Shown: piece by piece, positions 1 to 5,931 of the stretch
How positions within the stretch are numbered: position 1 is the stretch's first letter
Layout of the letters: every line of letters starts with the position of its first letter
Assembly: GCA_016190405.1 (NCBI GenBank)
Contig: JACPQO010000240.1
Coordinates: forward strand, 1 to 7,446
Reading direction: 5' to 3'
DNA length: 7,446 bases
From: Chloroflexota bacterium
Lineage (GTDB): Bacteria > Chloroflexota > Dehalococcoidia > SM23-28-2 > RBG-16-64-32
Notes under the pieces: generated by a model
Seen by the model: only the letters and a program-made list of their open reading frames with translations
Told to the model about the DNA's origin: nothing
Database searches by the model: none
Translations under genes and position numbers: made by a program

Positions 1-1106
1 CCCGTGGCGTGGTTGACCGACCCGGCGCCCAGGAACAGCAGCGCCTTGAAGAAGGCGTGGGTGAACAGGTGGAATATGGCCGCCACCAGGCCCCCCACGC
101 CCAGGCCCATCATCATGTACCCCAGCTGGCTGATCGTCGAATACGCCATCACCCGTTTTATGTCCGTGGCCACGATGCCCAGCAACGCCGAGATGATGGT
201 GGTGATGGCCCCGATGACCGCCACCGTCTGGATCGCCTCCTCGGACGCGATGAACACCGGGAAGAAGCGCGCCACCAGATAGACACCGGCGGCCACCATG
301 GTCGCCGCATGGATGAGGGCCGAGACCGGCGTGGGGCCCTCCATGGCGTCGGGCAGCCACACGTGCAGCGGGAACTGGGCCGACTTCCCGGCCGCCCCGG
401 CGAATATCCCCAGCGCGAACCACGTCAGCACCGTCGACCCGATGGCCCCGGTCACGGCCAGCTCGTGAATCCCGGCGATTGACAGCTCGCCGGTCTCCGA
501 CCAGATCAGCAGGATGGCGGTGAGGAACCCCAGGTCGCCGGCCCGGGTCACCAGGAAGGCCTTGGTGGCCGCCCGGCGCGCCGAGTCGCGCTGGAACCAG
601 AACCCGATCAGCAGGTACGAGCACAGCCCCACCATCTCCCAGAACACGAACAGTTGCACGATGTTGGAGGCCAGCACCAGCCCCAGCATCGAGCCGGTGA
701 ACAGCGCCATGAAGGCGTAATAGCGGCTGTATCCGGCGTCGCCCCGCATGTACTCCTGCGAGTAGAACTGGACCAGCAGCGACACGGAGGTGACGACGAC
801 CAGCATCACCGCCGTCAACCCGTCCGCCGTGAGGCCAATGTCCACGTGTAGTGGCCCCACCACGACCCACTCGTGCGAGCCGAAGCCGAAGCGAGCGCCG
901 TCCGCGTCGATGGCGCTGTCCAGCACCCAGAGAGACAGCAGGAAAGCGGCCGCGATGCTGGCTATAGTCAGGTAGCCGCTAAAGCGGGCGTTCCAGCGCC
1001 CGCCGCCCGTCAGTCCCAGCAGGGAAACGAGCGAGATGACGGCGAAGGAGCCCAGGGGCAGGAGCATAATCGCCCATACAACCCCCTCGGGCACCTGGTC
1101 CAGCAT
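1..1106 (-). CDS. nuoL: NADH-quinone oxidoreductase subunit L (NuoL), N-terminal part, cut by window edge
   Basis: This is the large antiporter-like proton-pumping subunit of the complex I membrane arm (ND5 homologue). The 368 visible codons begin at ATG 1106 and run off the left edge, so the C-terminal half, including the long lateral helix, is not seen. Family hallmarks are present. The TM5 segment FVFWEMVGLCSYLLIGFW carries the conserved glutamate (about E157). GKSAQFPLHVWLPDAMEGP carries the conserved TM7 lysine (about K241). SALIHAATMVAAGVYL and later FHLFTHAFFKALLFLGAGSV follow in the expected order. The start directly abuts the stop of the 64-codon ORF upstream, and an AGGA sits 8 nt before the ATG, so translation is probably coupled. 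It belongs to the same leftward operon as nuoA-C-D-H-J-K. The identification is firm over MrpA/HyfB-like paralogues because of the surrounding nuo genes. Confidence 0.97.
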   Translation of the reverse strand, partial: MLDQVPEGVVWAIMLLPLGSFAVISLVSLLGLTGGGRWNARFSGYLTIASIAAAFLLSLWVLDSAIDADGARFGFGSHEWVVVGPLHVDIGLTADGLTAVMLVVVTSVSLLVQFYSQEYMRGDAGYSRYYAFMALFTGSMLGLVLASNIVQLFVFWEMVGLCSYLLIGFWFQRDSARRAATKAFLVTRAGDLGFLTAILLIWSETGELSIAGIHELAVTGAIGSTVLTWFALGIFAGAAGKSAQFPLHVWLPDAMEGPTPVSALIHAATMVAAGVYLVARFFPVFIASEEAIQTVAVIGAITTIISALLGIVATDIKRVMAYSTISQLGYMMMGLGVGGLVAAIFHLFTHAFFKALLFLGAGSVNHAT

Positions 1107-1301
1107 CTAGATCTTCCTCAGGATTTCCTGGGCCACGTGGGTCTTGCCCCACGGCACGTACAGGACGTGCGGCTCCAGCTCGGCCGCGTCGCTCCAGCCC
1201 GAAGCGGGCACCACCCGCACCGACACGGCCTCGGCGTTGAACAGCTCCTGCCACAGCTCGGCTGTGTAGGCGTTGTTGGTCTCCATCAGTTTGACCCACA
1301 T
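1107..1301 (-). CDS. Unknown 64-aa protein encoded between nuoK and nuoL
   Basis: This small soluble protein is not a known complex I subunit. It starts at ATG 1301, with a GGAGGGG Shine-Dalgarno-like run about 8-12 nt upstream, and its TAG stop directly touches the nuoL ATG. That spacing is what a real coupled gene in the operon would show. The sequence has no transmembrane segment. The N-terminal half (ETNNAYTAELWQELFNAEAV) looks helical and is followed by a strand-like SVRVVP. The C-terminus has HVLYVPWGKTHVAQEILRKI, a strand then a helix. This alpha-beta layout vaguely resembles the small DUF2007-type signal-transducing domains (residue-pair YVP...A..IL), but that is only a resemblance by eye. 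The overlapping 106-codon frame at 979-1299 is rejected as a shadow because it runs into nuoL. The role is unknown. Its position suggests assembly, stability or regulation of complex I. Confidence 0.75.
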   Translation of the reverse strand: MWVKLMETNNAYTAELWQELFNAEAVSVRVVPASGWSDAAELEPHVLYVPWGKTHVAQEILRKI

Positions 1302-1327
1302 GCCGCCCTACCCCTCCGGCCCCTCCG

Positions 1328-1398
1328 GGAACCAGGAACCAGAAACCAGGAACCAGGGGCGGGGATGCCTTGTTCCCTGTTCCATGTTCCTGGTTCCT
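1328..1398. repeat. Hairpin with heptamer-repeat arms in the nuoK/orf64 gap
   Basis: The left arm (1328-1355) is four heptamers: GGAACCA, GGAACCA, GAAACCA, GGAACCA. The right arm (1371-1398) is four imperfect complementary heptamers: TGTTCCC, TGTTCCA, TGTTCCT, GGTTCCT. Pairing the arms end to end gives roughly 22 of 28 matched positions around a G-rich loop of about 15 nt. The repeat fills most of the 95-nt gap and its edge overlaps the TAG stop of nuoK (1397-1399). There is no U-tract, so it does not look like a classical terminator. An mRNA-stabilising or attenuating structure, or a mobile or expanding short repeat, are both possible. Confidence 0.85.
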
Positions 1399-1711
1399 AC
1401 CATTTCAGCAGGTCGATCCGGTCCACGTCGATGGTCTCGCGGGTGCGGTAGACGAGTACCGCCAGGGCCAGGGCGATCGCCGCCTCGGCCGCGGCCACGG
1501 TGATGACGAACACCACGAACACGTGCCCGCTCAAGGGCGCCGCCGATTCGACGAACCGCGAGAAGGCCACGAAGGTCAGGTTCACGGCGTTGAACATCAG
1601 CTCGATACCCATGAGCACGCCGACGAAGTTCCGCTTGGCCAGCGCCAGGTACATCCCAGTGGCGAACAGGATGGCGCCCACCAGCAGGTAATGCTCCAGC
1701 CCTACCGACAC
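1397..1711 (-). CDS. nuoK: NADH-quinone oxidoreductase subunit K (NuoK)
   Basis: NuoK (ND4L homologue) is a small three-helix membrane subunit that forms part of the proton-transfer path of complex I. The 104-residue product has the family's usual length. It shows GIELMFNAVNLTF with the conserved TM2 glutamate at E37, and VAAAEAAIALALAVLVYR with the conserved TM3 glutamate at E76. These correspond to the two essential membrane carboxylates of the family. The C-terminal IDLLKW is also typical. The start is GTG 1711, one nucleotide after the nuoJ stop, with GGAGG 6 nt upstream inside the end of nuoJ. The stop TAG lies in the right arm of the heptamer hairpin. Confidence 0.97.
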   Translation of the reverse strand: MSVGLEHYLLVGAILFATGMYLALAKRNFVGVLMGIELMFNAVNLTFVAFSRFVESAAPLSGHVFVVFVITVAAAEAAIALALAVLVYRTRETIDVDRIDLLKW

Positions 1712-1712
1712 C

Positions 1713-2222
1713 TCACTCCTCCCCCTGGGAGCCCTCCGGCCGCACCAGGACGATCGCCCCCACCATGGCTACCAGGAGCAGCACCGACGCCATCTCGAAG
1801 GGCAGCACGTACTTGTCCAGCAGCGCCTCGCCGATGGCCGAGGCGGTTTCCTCGAAGCCCCCCCGGTCCGCTATCGACCAGTCGGTCTCCAGGCTGACGA
1901 ACCCTATCGTGAACCCCAGCAGCACCGCCAGCAGCAGCGCCGGCAGCCGCAGGAATGTCTCGGCGTTATCACGCCCGGCCGTCGGCGTCAGCATGATGGC
2001 GAACAGGATGAGGACGGAGACCGCCCCGGCGTAGATCAGCACCTGGGTCACGGCCACGAAGTCCGCCGAAAGCGTTATGTAGAGGCCGGCCACACCCAGG
2101 AAGCTGACAATGAGGAACACCACCGCGTGGATCAGGTTCCGCACCGCCACGACCATCAGGGCCGAGCCAACCGTAATGACGGCTAGAATCCAGAAGGCGG
2201 CGACGGTGCCGGCGTCGTCCAT
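1713..2222 (-). CDS. nuoJ: NADH-quinone oxidoreductase subunit J (NuoJ)
   Basis: NuoJ (ND6 homologue) is a five-helix membrane subunit next to NuoK and NuoA, and its TM3 undergoes the conformational change linked to pumping. From ATG 2222 the product is 169 residues. The diagnostic stretch GLYITLSADFVAVTQVLIYA followed by GAVSVLILFAIML (TM2-TM3, residues about 46-77) is present with the conserved Tyr64 before GAV. The last helix, after LLDKYVLPFEMASVLLL, is standard. The start could equally be GTG 2225 (GTGATG), which overlaps the nuoH stop by 4 nt; ATG 2222 overlaps it by one. I see no strong ribosome-binding site, so reinitiation after nuoH is likely. In most bacteria nuoI lies between H and J. 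Here H and J overlap, so nuoI is missing at this place. Confidence 0.97.
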   Translation of the reverse strand: MDDAGTVAAFWILAVITVGSALMVVAVRNLIHAVVFLIVSFLGVAGLYITLSADFVAVTQVLIYAGAVSVLILFAIMLTPTAGRDNAETFLRLPALLLAVLLGFTIGFVSLETDWSIADRGGFEETASAIGEALLDKYVLPFEMASVLLLVAMVGAIVLVRPEGSQGEE

Positions 2223-3493
2223 CACAGCCCCGGCGCCGTGCCCGGCTGGGCCGCCTCGCCGTAGACTATCGCGCCCAACTCTTTGGTCAGTACCGCCCGC
2301 TTGGCCCGGCGCTCCGGCCGCAGGTGCCCCAGCATCCGCGCCCAGCCCACCACCAGTACCACGGCCAGCAAGGCGTTCACGGCGCCGAACGCCGCCAGCG
2401 CCGCCTCGGCCGGCAGGCCGGCCTCCTGCCAGAGCAGCACCTCACCGCCGGTCGCCAGCACGTTTATCAGCGATAGCGGCAGCAGCAGCGTCCAGGCGAA
2501 CGCCATGAGCTGTTCGATGCGCTGCCTGGGCAGGGTGCCCCGCGACCAGATGTAGATGAAGAACACCAGGTACAGCTTGGCCAGGAAGATCAGCCAGCCC
2601 GGCACCCACTCCTCCAGGCCCCAGGCCGTCCAGCCGCCCAGGTACAGGCTGACCACCGTCGCCGCGATGGCGAACCCGGCCAGGTACTCGGCCTGGTAGA
2701 AGAACCCGAACTTGATGCTGCCGTACTCGGTGTGGTACCCAGCCACGATCTCCGATTCCGCCTCCGCGATGTCCATGGGCGAGCGGTTCATCTCCACCGC
2801 CCCAGCTATGATGTACCCCAGCGCTGCCAGCGGCTGCAGGAACAGCAGCCAGGTGTTGTAGTGGCTCTGCCAGTCCACCACCGTGCCCAGCCGCATGCTG
2901 CCCGCGAACAGGACGACGCCCAGCAGGGCCAGCACCTGGATCAGCTCGTAGCTGATCAGCATCGCGATCATCCGCATGGCCCCCAGCAGCGCGTATTTGT
3001 TGTTGGACGACCAGCCGGCGATGAACACAGCGATGGTGTTGGTGGAGCCGATGGCGATGATGAACAGCACCCCCACGTTGAGGTCCGCTAGCACCATCCC
3101 CTGGCCGAAAGGGAACACCGCGAACACGACCATCGTGGGGATGAAGATGATGACCGGCCCCAGCCAGAACAGCAGCTTATCGGCGTTGCGGGTGGTGATG
3201 GGCTCCTTCAGCAGCAGCTTGAGCGCGTCGGCGATCGGTTGCAGGATGCCCGTGGGCCCGACGCGGTTGGGCCCGATCCGGTTCTGCATCAGCCCCACCA
3301 CCCGCCGCTCGATCCAGATGAACGCCAGCACGCTGAGCACCGTCCACAGGAGGATGGCCAGCACCCCGATTAGCGAGGACACCACGTACGGCACCCAGTC
3401 CGGCGCCCCCCACTCGTGGATACGCTGGAGGAACGCCCCCACCGCATTGCCGATGTCCCGCAGATCCCACCATTCGGCCAGCGGCGCTCTCAC
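2222..3493 (-). CDS. nuoH: NADH-quinone oxidoreductase subunit H (NuoH)
   Basis: NuoH (ND1 homologue) anchors the hydrophilic arm to the membrane and forms much of the quinone chamber. The 423-residue product shows the family landmarks in order: IERRVVGLMQNRIGPNRVGP (61-80), GWSSNNKYALLGAMR (160-174), EAESEIVAGYHTEY (244-257, the acidic loop facing the quinone tunnel) and RGTLPRQRIEQLM (318-330). The protein is longer than the roughly 325-residue E. coli form. After the usual last helix it has a further hydrophobic segment (about 364-386) and a charged tail of about 37 residues. Longer C-termini are also known in other high-GC bacteria. The start is GTG 3493, overlapping the nuoD stop in GTGA, with GAGGT 6 nt upstream. 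It is followed by nuoJ with overlap rather than by nuoI. Confidence 0.97.
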   Translation of the reverse strand: MRAPLAEWWDLRDIGNAVGAFLQRIHEWGAPDWVPYVVSSLIGVLAILLWTVLSVLAFIWIERRVVGLMQNRIGPNRVGPTGILQPIADALKLLLKEPITTRNADKLLFWLGPVIIFIPTMVVFAVFPFGQGMVLADLNVGVLFIIAIGSTNTIAVFIAGWSSNNKYALLGAMRMIAMLISYELIQVLALLGVVLFAGSMRLGTVVDWQSHYNTWLLFLQPLAALGYIIAGAVEMNRSPMDIAEAESEIVAGYHTEYGSIKFGFFYQAEYLAGFAIAATVVSLYLGGWTAWGLEEWVPGWLIFLAKLYLVFFIYIWSRGTLPRQRIEQLMAFAWTLLLPLSLINVLATGGEVLLWQEAGLPAEAALAAFGAVNALLAVVLVVGWARMLGHLRPERRAKRAVLTKELGAIVYGEAAQPGTAPGL

Positions 3494-4626
3494 CGGTCCA
3501 CCTCGCCCACCACTATGTCGATGCTGCCCAGGATGACGACAGCGTCGGCCACCGTCCCACCCACCGTCATGTCCCGCAGGGGTGTCAGGTTGATGAACGA
3601 CGGCGCTCGTATGTGGAAGCGGAAGGGCGCCGGGCTCCCATCGCTGACGATGTAGAACCCCAGCTCCCCGCGCGGCGACTCGATGCGCCCGTACGCCTCG
3701 CCCACCGGCGGCCGCAGGGCCAGCGGCGCCGAGGGGGCGACCCCAGGCTGCACCGTGGCACCCGCCATCTCCACGTGCACCGGCCCCTCGGTCATCATCT
3801 CCACTGCTTGCTCCAGGATATGGATGCTCTGGCGCATCTCCGCCACGCGCACCAGGAAGCGGTCGTACACATCGCCGCTGGTGCCCACACAGATGTCGAA
3901 GTCCACCTTGTCGTACGCCGCGTAGGGGTCCGCCTTGCGGATGTCCCAGGCCACCCCGCTGGCCCGCAGCATGGGGCCGCTCACCGAGCAGGCGATCGCC
4001 AGCTCCGGCGGCAGCACGCCAACCCCCCGCGAGCGGGCCACGATGATCTCGCTCTCCAGCAGGAGGTGCTCGTACTCGTCCAGGCGTTTGCGCAGGTCGG
4101 GCAAAAGCTTGCCGAGCGCCGGCATGAACTCCGGGGGCACATCGCGGGACACGCCACCGATGCGCATGTAGTTGGTGGTCAGCCGAGCGCCGCAGGCCAT
4201 CTCGAACAGGTCGAGCACCTTCTCGCGGTCCCGGAACATGTGCATCACCGGCGTCTGCCAGGCCCCACAGTCGTTAGCGAAGATGCCCACCGCCATGCAA
4301 TGGCTGGCGAACCGCTGTAGCTCCGACATGATGACCCGCAGCCACTGCGCCCGCTCCGGCGCCTCGATCCCGCATAGCCTCTCCACCGCCAGCACGTAGG
4401 CCAGGTTCCCGGTCATCGCCGCCAGGTAGTCGGTCCGGTCCGTGAACGGGATGTTCTGGGTATACGTTCGCTCCTCCGCCAGCTTCTCCATGGAGCGATG
4501 CAGGTACCCTATCACCATGTCCGCGTCCACAATCCGCTCCCCGTCCAGGGTCAGGCGCAGCCGGAACACGCCGTGGGTGCTGGGGTGCTGCGGACCCACG
4601 TTCACCACGAAGGGCTCTGTCTTCAT
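3490..4626 (-). CDS. nuoD: NADH-quinone oxidoreductase subunit D (NuoD)
   Basis: NuoD (49-kDa subunit) lines the quinone-reduction site, where electrons arrive from cluster N2 of NuoB. From ATG 4626 the product is 378 residues, a normal length. NVGPQHPSTHGVFRLRL (9-25) carries the loop His residues H14 and H18. GYLHRSMEKLAEERTYTQ and FTDRTDYLAAM follow, with Tyr67 in the place of the quinone-headgroup tyrosine. The C-terminus, GSIDIVVGEVDR, is the standard ending. The frame stays open upstream to 4707, but that extension translates through the octamer repeat and has no family similarity, so I prefer 4626. GGAGGG lies 14 nt upstream, rather far. It overlaps nuoH by 4 nt. NuoC and NuoD are separate genes here, not the fused form of E. 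coli. Confidence 0.96.
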   Translation of the reverse strand: MKTEPFVVNVGPQHPSTHGVFRLRLTLDGERIVDADMVIGYLHRSMEKLAEERTYTQNIPFTDRTDYLAAMTGNLAYVLAVERLCGIEAPERAQWLRVIMSELQRFASHCMAVGIFANDCGAWQTPVMHMFRDREKVLDLFEMACGARLTTNYMRIGGVSRDVPPEFMPALGKLLPDLRKRLDEYEHLLLESEIIVARSRGVGVLPPELAIACSVSGPMLRASGVAWDIRKADPYAAYDKVDFDICVGTSGDVYDRFLVRVAEMRQSIHILEQAVEMMTEGPVHVEMAGATVQPGVAPSAPLALRPPVGEAYGRIESPRGELGFYIVSDGSPAPFRFHIRAPSFINLTPLRDMTVGGTVADAVVILGSIDIVVGEVDR

Positions 4627-4659
4627 GGCCGTGAAGGGAACCCTCCAGAAGTCGTCGGC

Positions 4660-4728
4660 GGTTTGCTGGTTTGCCGGTTTGCTTCTTGTTTGTCCACAAG
4701 CCAACAAACCAGCAAGCCTACAAACCTA
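4660..4728. repeat. Hairpin with octamer-repeat arms in the nuoC/nuoD gap
   Basis: The left arm is a period-8 array (GGTTTGCT, GGTTTGCC, GGTTTGCT, then TCTTGTTT) at 4660-4691. The right arm is a complementary period-8 array (CAAGCCAA, CAAACCAG, CAAGCCTA, CAAACCTA) at 4697-4728. The GGTTTG/CAAACC blocks pair at 4660-4665 with 4721-4726 and at 4676-4681 with 4705-4710. A middle block is nearly matched, and CTTGT/ACAAG closes the apex. It occupies about 70 nt of the 119-nt gap between the nuoC stop and the nuoD start. There is no terminator-like U-tract. The unit differs from the heptamer hairpin downstream of nuoK but the design is the same. Confidence 0.85.
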
Positions 4729-4745
4729 TCCCGCCACATCTCCAC

Positions 4746-5261
4746 CTAGCCCCTCCCCTCCAGCCTCCCGCCGGGCTCGCCCGGGAAGCGCTCCAGGCCG
4801 GCCATCTGCCCGCCGGGGAAGTTCAGCCAGTCCTTGCGCAGCGGATGCCCCGGGAACCCCTCCCACAGGAAGATCCGCCGCAGGTCGGGATGGCCCGCGA
4901 AGTGGATCCCCATCAGGTCGTACGCCTCCCGCTCCTGAAGGTGGGCGCCGCGCCACACCGGCACGACCGACGGCACCTCGGGGTTCTCGCGGTCGTACGT
5001 CTTGACCTTGAGCACCGTCATCCGGTTGTGGCGGATCGATTGCAGGTGGTAGGCGACCTCCAGGTGGTCCAGCCGGTCGACAGCGGTGAGGCTACTCAGG
5101 AAGGAGAAGGCCAGCTCCGGGTCATCCCGCAGGTGGGTGCACACCTCCACCAGCCTGTCGGCCCTGATGACTACGGCTTCGGGCGCCGCGTCCGCCACCG
5201 CCTCCGGGAACCTCTGCTCGATCCTCTGGGCGATCTCCAGCCCCGACAGGACGGCCGTCAT
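4746..5261 (-). CDS. nuoC: NADH-quinone oxidoreductase subunit C (NuoC)
   Basis: NuoC (30-kDa subunit) is a hydrophilic scaffold protein in the quinone module, bound to NuoD and NuoB. The product is 171 residues. The family signature is clear: HLQEREAYDLMGIHFAGHPD (107-126, with E110-R-E-x-Y-D) followed by LRRIFLWEGFPGHPLRKDW. The preceding SFLSSLTAVD and LEVAYHLQSI strands are as expected. I chose ATG 5261 because GAGGGAG lies about 8 nt upstream and the protein then has the family's usual length. An in-frame ATG at 5321 would add 20 residues without similarity and overlaps an inverted repeat. An 81-nt gap separates it from the nuoA stop, and nuoB, the usual gene between A and C, is not there. 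Downstream, a 119-nt gap with the octamer hairpin precedes nuoD. Confidence 0.96.
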   Translation of the reverse strand: MTAVLSGLEIAQRIEQRFPEAVADAAPEAVVIRADRLVEVCTHLRDDPELAFSFLSSLTAVDRLDHLEVAYHLQSIRHNRMTVLKVKTYDRENPEVPSVVPVWRGAHLQEREAYDLMGIHFAGHPDLRRIFLWEGFPGHPLRKDWLNFPGGQMAGLERFPGEPGGRLEGRG

Positions 5262-5291
5262 TCGCTGCTCTCCCTCGAACCGGAGTGGTGC

Positions 5292-5337
5292 GACCGCTGG
5301 CGCCAGAGCTCCCTGCCGCATCCTTCAGGGTGCGGTC
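5292..5337. repeat. Inverted repeats in the nuoA/nuoC gap
   Basis: The gap holds an imperfect 8-bp inverted repeat, CCGCATCC (5316-5323) and GGGTGCGG (5328-5335), around a 4-nt loop, with 7 of 8 positions matched. It also holds a perfect 10-bp palindrome, CTGGCGCCAG (5297-5306). GACCGC at 5292 and GCGGTC at 5332 could enclose both. There is no T-run, so I do not call a terminator. It may shape the mRNA between nuoA and nuoC, or be chance in GC-rich DNA. Confidence 0.45.
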
Positions 5338-5342
5338 TCACC

Positions 5343-5714
5343 TCACGTCCATTCCAGGGCTTTCTTGCGCCAGGCGTAGACCAGTCCGATAAGCAGGATG
5401 ATCACGAAGGTGGCCACCTCGATGAAGCCGGCCACGGCCACCTTCTGGAACGAGACCGCCCAGGGGTAGAGGAAGACGGCCTCCACATCGAAGATCACGA
5501 ACAGCAGGGCGAAGTAGTAGTAGCGGAAGTTGAACTGCACCCAGGCCGTCCCCTCCGTCTCCACGCCGCACTCGTAGGTGTCCTCCTTGATGGGGTCCGG
5601 CCTCTCGGGCCGCACGCCCAGGCGCCCCAGCAGCCAGGAGAAGGCTATGCCACCGGCCGGGAAGATGAGCGCCAGCAAGACGAGGAATCCGACCTGGCCC
5701 CATTCCGGCAACAC
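5343..5714 (-). CDS. nuoA: NADH-quinone oxidoreductase subunit A (NuoA)
   Basis: NuoA (ND3 homologue) is a three-helix membrane subunit at the junction of the two arms. Its first loop contacts the quinone site. The 123-residue product is of normal size. Helices are at about 7-29, 65-88 and 93-115. The loop carries YECGVE (47-52) with the conserved Cys49, and the second helix carries FALLFVIFDVEAVFLYPWAV with the conserved acidic pair D76 and E78. The start is GTG 5714 (MLPEWGQVGF); TTG 5711 is a less likely alternative. I see no close Shine-Dalgarno; an AAGGGA lies about 28 nt upstream. It is the first gene of the leftward nuo operon, with a predicted promoter ending near 5752 and thus a leader of about 38 nt. 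Confidence 0.96.
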   Translation of the reverse strand: MLPEWGQVGFLVLLALIFPAGGIAFSWLLGRLGVRPERPDPIKEDTYECGVETEGTAWVQFNFRYYYFALLFVIFDVEAVFLYPWAVSFQKVAVAGFIEVATFVIILLIGLVYAWRKKALEWT

Positions 5715-5751
5715 GGCAGATAATCTAGTTTGTGAATTTTATCCCTTACTG

Positions 5752-5787
5752 GTGCCGGAGTATAGCACAGGGTATTGGCAGCGACAA
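5752..5787 (-). promoter_or_regulatory. Predicted promoter of the nuo operon
   Basis: Read on the minus strand, a -35 hexamer TTGTCG (5787-5782, 4 of 6 to consensus) is followed by a 17-bp spacer and a -10 hexamer TATACT (5764-5759, 5 of 6). The -10 is preceded by TG one base upstream, giving an extended -10. The predicted start of transcription is near 5752, about 38 nt ahead of the nuoA GTG. The match and spacing are good for a housekeeping sigma factor. Confidence 0.7.
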
Positions 5788-5857
5788 GCAAATCGACGCC
5801 GCTTCCGTCCCCACGTCCAATGCAACAAAACAGTCGTCAAAACGGTTCCATACCCCC

Positions 5858-5892
5858 TTGACAACATAGCGCGATAGGATATTATATAAGCG
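5858..5892 (+). promoter_or_regulatory. Predicted promoter of the orf75-padR unit
   Basis: A perfect -35 TTGACA (5858-5863) is followed by a 16-bp spacer and TATTAT (5880-5885, 5 of 6 to consensus) in an AT-rich patch. The predicted transcription start is near 5892. The -10 region overlaps the palindrome TTATATAA (5882-5889), and a partly symmetric GGC-N3-ATAT-N3-GCC lies at 5892-5907. These are plausible but unproven operator positions for the PadR regulator encoded in this transcript. About 70 bp separate this -35 from that of the divergent nuo promoter. Confidence 0.7.
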
Positions 5893-5931
5893 GCACTATA
5901 TGACGCCACCCATTTAGAGAGGAATCGCATC

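Noticed and set aside
1328..1398. CRISPR-like array
   Set aside because: The repeat units are only 7 nt with no spacers, and the arms are mutually complementary, so this is a hairpin repeat and not a CRISPR.
3613..4320. A 235-codon plus-strand open frame antisense to nuoD
   Set aside because: It is a shadow frame with the same low-complexity His/Arg composition; nuoD on the other strand is unambiguous.
4627..4707. N-terminal extension of NuoD to an upstream start at 4707
   Set aside because: The added 27 residues are translated octamer repeat, with no similarity to the family; the NuoD fold begins right after ATG 4626.
5262..5321. N-terminal extension of NuoC to ATG 5321
   Set aside because: The added residues lack family similarity, and ATG 5261 has the better ribosome-binding site.
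4671..5723. A 350-codon plus-strand open frame antisense to nuoC and nuoA
   Set aside because: It lies opposite clearly recognisable nuo genes and is rich in His, Arg, Pro and Gln, as expected for a reverse frame of GC-rich coding DNA. It has no family similarity that I recognise.
5719..5727. TAGATTAT just before nuoA as a -10 box for a leaderless transcript
   Set aside because: No -35 hexamer lies at the right distance, whereas the promoter at 5759-5787 has both boxes, a 17-bp spacer and an extended -10.
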